A program made the position numbers and the translations under genes. The notes beneath the pieces were generated by a model. The model was not told where the DNA came from. It worked only from the letters and a program-made list of their open reading frames with translations, and made no database searches. From contig CAKZYI010000096.1 of assembly GCA_937884735.1 (NCBI GenBank), positions 1-11,014 on the forward strand: 11,014 nt of DNA, read 5' to 3'. Below are positions 7,496 through 11,014 of this stretch, piece by piece. Source of the stretch: an uncultured Pleurocapsa sp. (GTDB lineage: Bacteria; Cyanobacteriota; Cyanobacteriia; Cyanobacteriales; Xenococcaceae). Position 1 is the stretch's first letter. Each line of letters opens with the position of its first letter.

Positions 7496-8428
7496 TTAAC
7501 AATCAGCTACTATTTTTCTACTTGCAGAAATAGATTTAGCTTCAATAAAAATGTTTTTAACCTCTGAATGTTGAGTGTTAATTGAATTCTCCAAACGCTC
7601 AACTGCTATTGCAAGCTCTTCTGTTGCCAAATCTCTGACAAATTTAATTTCTAGATTGAGTAATATTTCTTGAGGACCAAAATGAAGAGTAAGGACTTTT
7701 AGCACTTCATCTACGGCGGGATCGTCATTAGTGATTTTTCTAATGTTAGCTACGGTTTCAGGACTAGCACCTTCCCCAATTAGTAATCCTTTACTTTCGG
7801 CTGCCAATAATAACGCTACGCCACACAAAATAACACCAATAATAATTGATGCCACTCCATCCAAATAAACATTACCCAGCAGGTGTCCGCTAAACACGCC
7901 AATAAACGCTACAAATAGACCAATTAAGGCTGCGGTATCTTCAAACAAAATAGTAAAGATAGTAGGGTCTTTACTGGCGCGGATCGCATCCCAAAAACTA
8001 TCTTCTTGTTTGGTAGCCAAAAATTCTTGTAAAGCCACATTCCATGAATAGCCTTCAAAAATTACTGCTAATCCTAACACCGCATAACTCCAGAAAGGAT
8101 CGCTCAAAGGTTCGGGGTATCTAACATGATTAATCCCTTCATATATCGACATTCCTCCACCAATGGCAAAGATAAACAGCGAAACTATCAGCGTCCAAAA
8201 GTAAAGCTCTTGTCCATAGCCGAAGGGATGGCTATCATCAGCAGGTCTTTTGCTCAGTTTGATACCTAGCAAAAGCAATAATTCATTACCTGTGTCTACC
8301 ACCGAATGAATGCCCTCAGAGAGCATTGCCGAGCTACCCGTTACCGATGCTGCAAAAAATTTGGTAACTGCGATCGCAAAATTGGCAGCCATTGCTGCAT
8401 AGATTGTTTTTTTTGCCGAACCTGACAT
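7496..8428 (-). CDS. Cation diffusion facilitator (CDF) family transporter, ZnT9-like subgroup
   Basis: CDF proteins export divalent metals (Zn, Mn, Fe, Co) from the cytoplasm by proton antiport. The 310 residues have the normal architecture: about six membrane helices in residues 8-210 and a cytoplasmic metal-binding-fold domain in about 220-298. Family marks are SSAMLSEGIHSVVDTGNELL (32-51), giving the helix-2 metal pair H41/D45, DDSHPFGYGQELYFW (64-78), YLDGVASIIIGVIL (188-201) and IGEGASPETVANIRK (217-231). Helix 5 reads ILFEDTAALIGL (160-171): D164 is kept, but the canonical HxxxD histidine four residues earlier is I160, and E163 is adjacent. This resembles the SLC30A9/ZnT9-like branch, so substrate cannot be assumed. 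The C-terminal domain keeps LTLHFGPQEILLNLEIKF (246-263). The start is the first ATG, with no Shine-Dalgarno. The gene is divergent from psaE and precedes the lipoprotein gene. Confidence 0.88.
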   Translation of the reverse strand: MSGSAKKTIYAAMAANFAIAVTKFFAASVTGSSAMLSEGIHSVVDTGNELLLLLGIKLSKRPADDSHPFGYGQELYFWTLIVSLFIFAIGGGMSIYEGINHVRYPEPLSDPFWSYAVLGLAVIFEGYSWNVALQEFLATKQEDSFWDAIRASKDPTIFTILFEDTAALIGLFVAFIGVFSGHLLGNVYLDGVASIIIGVILCGVALLLAAESKGLLIGEGASPETVANIRKITNDDPAVDEVLKVLTLHFGPQEILLNLEIKFVRDLATEELAIAVERLENSINTQHSEVKNIFIEAKSISASRKIVADC

Positions 8429-8640
8429 TATATTTTTAAATACTTACTTAATATACTGAACTTGCCACCATCTTAAACATACTCTCTAATCAAACGCAAA
8501 ATATATGTCTTGAGTGCTAAATAACTGCACAAGTGCCAAAAATTGTTATGTTTCGTAAGAATTTATTCCTATGGAGGTTTGATAAACTTGACAATGAAGT
8601 TTAATGGTTAGTAGTTTTTATAGCTAAAAACCGACAACAC

Positions 8641-8668
8641 AAGAAAAATACTTATAAGTATTTTTCTT
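8641..8668. repeat. Perfect 28-bp palindrome in the psaE leader
   Basis: AAGAAAAATACTTA (8641-8654) is followed immediately by its exact reverse complement TAAGTATTTTTCTT (8655-8668). In RNA it would form a 12-bp stem with a UAUA tetraloop, ending about 23 nt before the psaE ribosome site. In DNA it is a symmetric site suited to a dimeric regulator. It lies between the divergent CDF and psaE genes and could act on either. Confidence 0.6.
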
Positions 8669-8691
8669 AACTCAAAATAAAATTTATTTTC

Positions 8692-8696
8692 AGGAG
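8692..8696 (+). promoter_or_regulatory. psaE ribosome binding site
   Basis: AGGAG lies 11 nt before the ATG at 8708 and supports that start. Spacing is slightly long but usable. Confidence 0.7.
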
Positions 8697-8707
8697 ACTA
8701 ATCAATT

Positions 8708-8998
8708 ATGGTTCAACGAGGTTCTAAAGTCAGAATTCTTCGTCCAGAATCCTATTGGTATAACGAAGTTGGCTCAGTCGCATCTGTAGATACAAGCGGT
8801 ATCCGTTACCCTGTAGTAGTGCGTTTCAACAAAGTTAACTATGCTGGCGTAAATACAAATAACTATGCTGAAGCCGAGGTAAAGGAAGTCAGTCCTCCAC
8901 CTAAAAAAGCGGCTAAAAAAGCACCTGCGGCTAAAAAAGCACCTGCGGCTAAAAAAGCTGAAGCTCCAGCAAAAGATAAAGAACCAAAAGAAGGTTAA
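8708..8998 (+). CDS. psaE: Photosystem I reaction centre subunit IV (PsaE) with Lys/Ala/Pro tail
   Basis: PsaE is a peripheral subunit on the cytoplasmic (stromal) face of photosystem I that helps dock ferredoxin and flavodoxin and supports cyclic electron flow. Residues 2-61 are the conserved SH3-like barrel: RGSKVRILRPESYWYNEVGS (4-23), SGIRYPVVVRFNKVNYAG (30-47) and NTNNYAEAEVKEV (49-61). Cyanobacterial PsaE is usually about 70-76 residues. This one has 96, because residues 62-96 form a Pro/Ala/Lys-rich tail built on a tandem DNA repeat. The tail is strongly basic up to about residue 83 and mixed-charge at the end. The start is supported by AGGAG and by the conserved N-terminus. A good terminator follows at 9072-9124, so it is probably monocistronic. 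Confidence 0.96.
   Translation: MVQRGSKVRILRPESYWYNEVGSVASVDTSGIRYPVVVRFNKVNYAGVNTNNYAEAEVKEVSPPPKKAAKKAPAAKKAPAAKKAEAPAKDKEPKEG
8911..8964 (+). repeat. 18-bp tandem repeat encoding the PsaE tail
   Basis: The unit GGCTAAAAAAGCACCTGC occurs perfectly at 8911-8928 and 8929-8946, and a third copy at 8947-8964 matches in its first 12 bases. Each unit adds six residues (AKKAPA type) in frame. Another GCTAAAAAAGC-like block just upstream (8901-8912) suggests earlier growth by duplication. Confidence 0.85.
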
Positions 8999-9071
8999 AA
9001 ATAAGTATATTTTTGAAGAAAGCTTTTTCAAAAATGCCCTTGCTTAATTAAGTCTATTTACCATATTTTTT

Positions 9072-9124
9072 TAATCTCCCAATTACTAATTATTTAAAAG
9101 ATTATATTTTGGGGGATTATTTTT
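9072..9124 (+). terminator. Rho-independent terminator of psaE
   Basis: TAATCTCCCAA (9072-9082) pairs with TTGGGGGATTA (9109-9119), an 11-bp stem with one U-G pair, and is followed by TTTTT (9120-9124). The 26-nt loop is AT-rich. It lies 74 nt after the psaE stop and should separate psaE from gap. T6 precedes the left arm, so it may also work on the other strand. Confidence 0.65.
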
Positions 9125-9386
9125 ATTAATTTACTTATTACTACATGCGGCGAACCGAATCGCCTTTGTTACTCATTACTTACACACAGTAATTGTCCTC
9201 CTCAAACATCAATCAACCAAAAACGATCCCCATTAATTAATTTTTTTTTAACTATTCAACCTGAAAAAAAAATGATTTTAAAGATTTAATGAAAGTAGAG
9301 ATAGACCCATTTCTCAAGAATACTTTTCCCAATAGCAACAGGGTCTAAATAGAATTTATTTTCGTTGAACACATCTCAACTATCAT

Positions 9387-9391
9387 AGGAG
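9387..9391 (+). promoter_or_regulatory. gap ribosome binding site
   Basis: AGGAG lies 8 nt before the ATG at 9400, close to ideal spacing, and fixes the start. Confidence 0.75.
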
Positions 9392-9399
9392 TAATCTTA

Positions 9400-10437
9400 A
9401 TGGCAACCGTCAGAGTAGCGATTAATGGTTTTGGGCGTATTGGCAGATTAGTATTTCGCGCTGGATTAAATAATCCCGACATAGAATTTGTATGTATTAA
9501 TGACCTAGTACCCGCAGAAGCGATCGCCTATCTTCTTAAGTATGATTCCACCCATGGACGTTTTCAAGGCAGCGTAGAAGCAGCGGATAACGGTATTGTA
9601 GTAAATGACAAGCACATTCCTTGTGTTTCAGTTAGAAATCCTGAAGAGTTACCCTGGAAAGAATATAAAGTAGACTATGTAGTCGAATGTACGGGCTTGT
9701 TTACCACCCACGAAGGGGCATCCAAGCACCTTGCCGCAGGAGCGCGCAGAGTAGTTATTTCTGCTCCTACTAAAGATCCCGACCGAGTTAAAACCTTGCT
9801 TGTAGGCGTAAATCACAACAGTTTCGATCCTGCCACAGATGCGATCGTTTCTAATGCAAGCTGTACTACTAATTGTCTTGCACCCATTGCCAAAGTGATT
9901 AACGATAACTTTGGTCTAGCAGAAGGCTTGATGACTACTATTCACGCCATGACTGCGACTCAGCCTACAGTAGATGGATTTAGTAAAAAGGATTTGCGAT
10001 CTGGACGCAGTGCAGCCCAAAATATTATTCCTGCTTCTACAGGGGCAGCTAAAGCAGTAACCCTAGTATTGCCAGAATTAGCAGGGAAGCTCACAGGAAT
10101 GGCAATGCGTGTGCCTACTCCTGATGTATCAGTAGTAGATCTAACCTTCCGCACCGAACAGTCTACTACCTATGAAGACATTTGCTACGCTATGGCAGAA
10201 GCATCTTTGGGCGAGATGAAAGGAGTTTTGGGTTACACCAACGACCCTGTTGTATCGACTGACTTCACTGGCGATTCTCACTCCAGTATCTTTGATGCTG
10301 GCGCTGGTATGGAGTTGAATAGTAACTTCTTTAAAGTAGTTGCCTGGTATGACAACGAGTGGGGTTATTCCAATCGTGCAATAGATCTAATCCTAGCTAT
10401 GGCGGCGAAAGAAACAGAAATGCTGGTTACAGCTTAA
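9400..10437 (+). CDS. gap1: Glyceraldehyde-3-phosphate dehydrogenase, gap1-type (glycolytic, NAD-linked)
   Basis: GAPDH converts glyceraldehyde 3-phosphate, NAD+ and phosphate to 1,3-bisphosphoglycerate in the cytoplasm. The 345-residue protein shows the Rossmann start NGFGRIGR (9-16), D35 in the IND motif that marks NAD preference, the catalytic SNASCTTNCLAP (151-162; nucleophile C155), H182 in TTIHAMTATQ, and WYDNEWGYSNR (316-326). It follows the E. coli GapA/cyanobacterial Gap1 pattern (LLKYDSTHGRF, SAPTKDP, NIIPASTGAAKAV) and lacks the markers of the photosynthetic Gap2, so it is most likely the catabolic enzyme; Gap3 is not excluded. The S-loop is odd: residues 191-208 include DGFSKKDLRSGRSAAQN where the family has DGPSxKDWRGGRGAxQN, so Pro is Phe at 194, Trp is Leu at 199 and two Gly are Ser (201, 204). 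Enolase follows 225 nt downstream. Confidence 0.93.
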   Translation: MATVRVAINGFGRIGRLVFRAGLNNPDIEFVCINDLVPAEAIAYLLKYDSTHGRFQGSVEAADNGIVVNDKHIPCVSVRNPEELPWKEYKVDYVVECTGLFTTHEGASKHLAAGARRVVISAPTKDPDRVKTLLVGVNHNSFDPATDAIVSNASCTTNCLAPIAKVINDNFGLAEGLMTTIHAMTATQPTVDGFSKKDLRSGRSAAQNIIPASTGAAKAVTLVLPELAGKLTGMAMRVPTPDVSVVDLTFRTEQSTTYEDICYAMAEASLGEMKGVLGYTNDPVVSTDFTGDSHSSIFDAGAGMELNSNFFKVVAWYDNEWGYSNRAIDLILAMAAKETEMLVTA

Positions 10438-10474
10438 TCATTGAGCATTTATCATTAAACATTGACCGATGTAG

Positions 10475-10535
10475 GGTGGGCAAAATTTTATTTATTTTTA
10501 CTCAATAAAATAAAAAATTGTATTCTTTGCCCACC
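10475..10535. repeat. GGTGGGCAAA inverted repeat between gap and eno
   Basis: GGTGGGCAAA (10475-10484) pairs perfectly with TTTGCCCACC (10526-10535) across a 41-nt AT-rich loop that has further partial complementarity. The GTAGGGTGGGCA sort of arm resembles a dispersed repeat found in many cyanobacterial intergenic regions. No T run follows, so it is a poor intrinsic terminator, but it could still attenuate gap mRNA or protect its 3' end. Confidence 0.55.
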
Positions 10536-10581
10536 ATTTAAAAACTTAAAAATAGTAATAAACATTGAATTACTAACCCTA

Positions 10582-10609
10582 TTGTCACAAAAAAAGATAT
10601 ATTTATTTT
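10582..10609 (+). promoter_or_regulatory. Candidate eno promoter
   Basis: TTGTCA (10582-10587) and TATTTT (10604-10609) are 16 nt apart, 5/6 and 4/6 matches to consensus. It would give a leader of about 45 nt. Weak evidence in an AT-rich setting. Confidence 0.3.
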
Positions 10610-10651
10610 CGCCTGTATCTTGAGAAAAATAGAAAAATATACATAGTTAAA

Positions 10652-10657
10652 AAGGAG
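10652..10657 (+). promoter_or_regulatory. eno ribosome binding site
   Basis: AAGGAG ends 5 nt before the ATG at 10663. It is a strong site and supports this start and active translation. Confidence 0.75.
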
Positions 10658-10662
10658 AATTG

Positions 10663-11014
10663 ATGCTAAACCAATCAGAAGCAGTAATTGAAGCGATCGC
10701 AGCAAGAGAAATTTTAGATTCTCGCGGTCGTCCTACAATTGAAGCAGAGGTACGTTTAGAAACGGGGTCGGTAGGACTGGCTCAAGTACCTAGTGGTGCG
10801 TCAACAGGAAGCTTTGAAGCTCACGAATTGAGAGATGATGACAAAAGCCGCTACGGTGGAAAGGGAGTTTTAAATGCAGTGCGTAACGTTAAGGAAAAAA
10901 TTACTCCTGCCTTACTCAACGTGGATGCCCTAAAGCAAGCCAGAGTAGACCAGATCATGATCGAACGCGATGGCTCCCTTAATAAAAAAATTTGGGAGCC
11001 AATGCGATTTTGGC
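10663..11014 (+). CDS. eno: Enolase, N-terminal part, with an apparent frameshift near the window edge
   Basis: Enolase interconverts 2-phosphoglycerate and phosphoenolpyruvate in the cytoplasm and is normally essential. Residues 11-60 are clear: IAAREILDSRGRPTIEAEVR (12-31), the active-site loop VPSGASTG (42-49), then SFEAHELRD and KSRYGGKGVLNAVRNV. Residues 94-109 (VDQIMIERDG, LNKK) reach the conserved region that should continue NLGANAILG. The annotated frame instead reads IWEPMRFW after K109. The expected NLGANAIL is present one frame over (AAT TTG GGA GCC AAT GCG ATT TTG), so one A is missing from the A7 run at 10984-10990. Up to that point the gene looks healthy, with a strong ribosome site. 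The A7 deficit may be a sequencing error, a real mutation or a recoding site. Everything after 11014 is unseen. Confidence 0.9.
   Translation, partial: MLNQSEAVIEAIAAREILDSRGRPTIEAEVRLETGSVGLAQVPSGASTGSFEAHELRDDDKSRYGGKGVLNAVRNVKEKITPALLNVDALKQARVDQIMIERDGSLNKKIWEPMRFW
10984..10990 (+). other. A7 tract at the eno frame break
   Basis: AAT is followed by seven A residues and TTTGGG. Eight A residues would keep the conserved enolase frame. A backward ribosome slip of one base on AAA, or polymerase slippage adding one A, would also restore it. Confidence 0.8.

Larger units (their letters stand above)
8999..9399. other. Intergenic region between psaE and gap
   Basis: These 401 bp hold an AT-rich hairpin (ATTTTTGAA 9009-9017 with TTCAAAAAT 9027-9035), the psaE terminator (9072-9124), a small GC hairpin (GGCGA 9149-9153 with TCGCC 9160-9164), a 6-bp repeat (ATTACT 9175-9180 with AGTAAT 9188-9193) and a 7-bp repeat (TAGACCC 9302-9308 with GGGTCTA 9341-9347) in the probable gap leader. 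No gene is visible. The gap promoter could not be placed. Confidence 0.6.
11..10700. repeat. HIP1 palindromes (GCGATCGC), 11 scattered copies
   Basis: Copies start at 11, 3201, 4151, 4854, 5660, 5804, 6566, 7096, 8370, 9520 and 10693. Ten lie inside intact genes and one (3201) lies inside the decayed gene. HIP1 is a hallmark of many cyanobacterial genomes. The span given is only from the first to the last copy. Confidence 0.95.

Noticed and set aside
8588..8617. TTGACA at 8588-8593 as the psaE -35 box
   Set aside because: No acceptable -10 sequence occurs at 16-18 nt spacing.
8774..9031. Minus-strand open frame of 85 codons with Phe/Ser/Arg repeats
   Set aside because: Antisense shadow of psaE; its repeats are the complement of the Lys/Ala tail.
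9149..9170. GGCGA/TCGCC hairpin followed by TTTGTT as a terminator
   Set aside because: The stem is only 5 bp, no gene ends just before it, and psaE already has a stronger terminator upstream.
9960..10154. Minus-strand open frame of 64 codons
   Set aside because: Antisense shadow inside the GAPDH gene.
1..11014. CRISPR array, transposase, phage or defence genes, tRNA or rRNA
   Set aside because: No spaced direct repeats, transposase motifs, cloverleaf sequences or rRNA signatures were seen on either strand.

Overview
The window is cyanobacterial. It carries a photosystem I gene (psaE), a SulP/BicA-type bicarbonate transporter and a cyanobacterial group 2 sigma factor. Eleven copies of the cyanobacterial palindrome GCGATCGC are scattered through it, nearly all inside genes. 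The DNA is AT-rich, with long AT-rich intergenic stretches. The order or genus cannot be fixed from the sequence; a unicellular or baeocystous, low-GC cyanobacterium is only an impression.

Layout from left to right. (1) The N-terminal 349 codons of primosomal helicase priA run leftward off the edge (1047 to 1). (2) About 710 bp of AT-rich DNA follow; they hold an NtcA-type motif, a decayed coding fragment and a leader with competing inverted repeats. (3) A SigE-like group 2 sigma factor (1758-2867, +) follows, ending in an 11-bp inverted repeat. (4) Next is a gene-poor 1.16-kb stretch containing a frameshifted remnant of an unrecognised small protein gene (about 3061-3443, +). (5) bicA (4025-5731, +) converges with a TPR-like lipoprotein gene (7431-5734, -), their stop codons 2 nt apart. 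(6) Upstream of the lipoprotein gene, on the same strand, is a cation diffusion facilitator gene (8428-7496, -). (7) psaE (8708-8998, +) is divergent from it; it has a perfect 28-bp palindrome in its leader, a Lys/Ala/Pro tail and a good terminator. (8) A gap1-type glyceraldehyde-3-phosphate dehydrogenase (9400-10437, +) is followed by the start of enolase (10663 onward, +), which runs off the right edge.

Most genes fit central carbon and light physiology: bicarbonate uptake (bicA), photosystem I electron output (psaE), lower glycolysis (gap1, eno), and a sigma factor of the class known to govern sugar catabolism under nitrogen control. The neighbourhood looks like ordinary cyanobacterial chromosome. 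I see no phage, transposase, CRISPR, tRNA, rRNA or defence cassette, and no clearly undescribed multi-gene system.

The most informative anomalies are these. Enolase is out of frame at an A7 tract about 20 nt before the window ends. The remnant at 3061-3443 shows the same kind of one-A deficit in an A7 tract. The GAPDH has an unusual NAD-contacting S-loop. PsaE has a tandem-repeat basic tail, and its leader holds a perfect palindrome.
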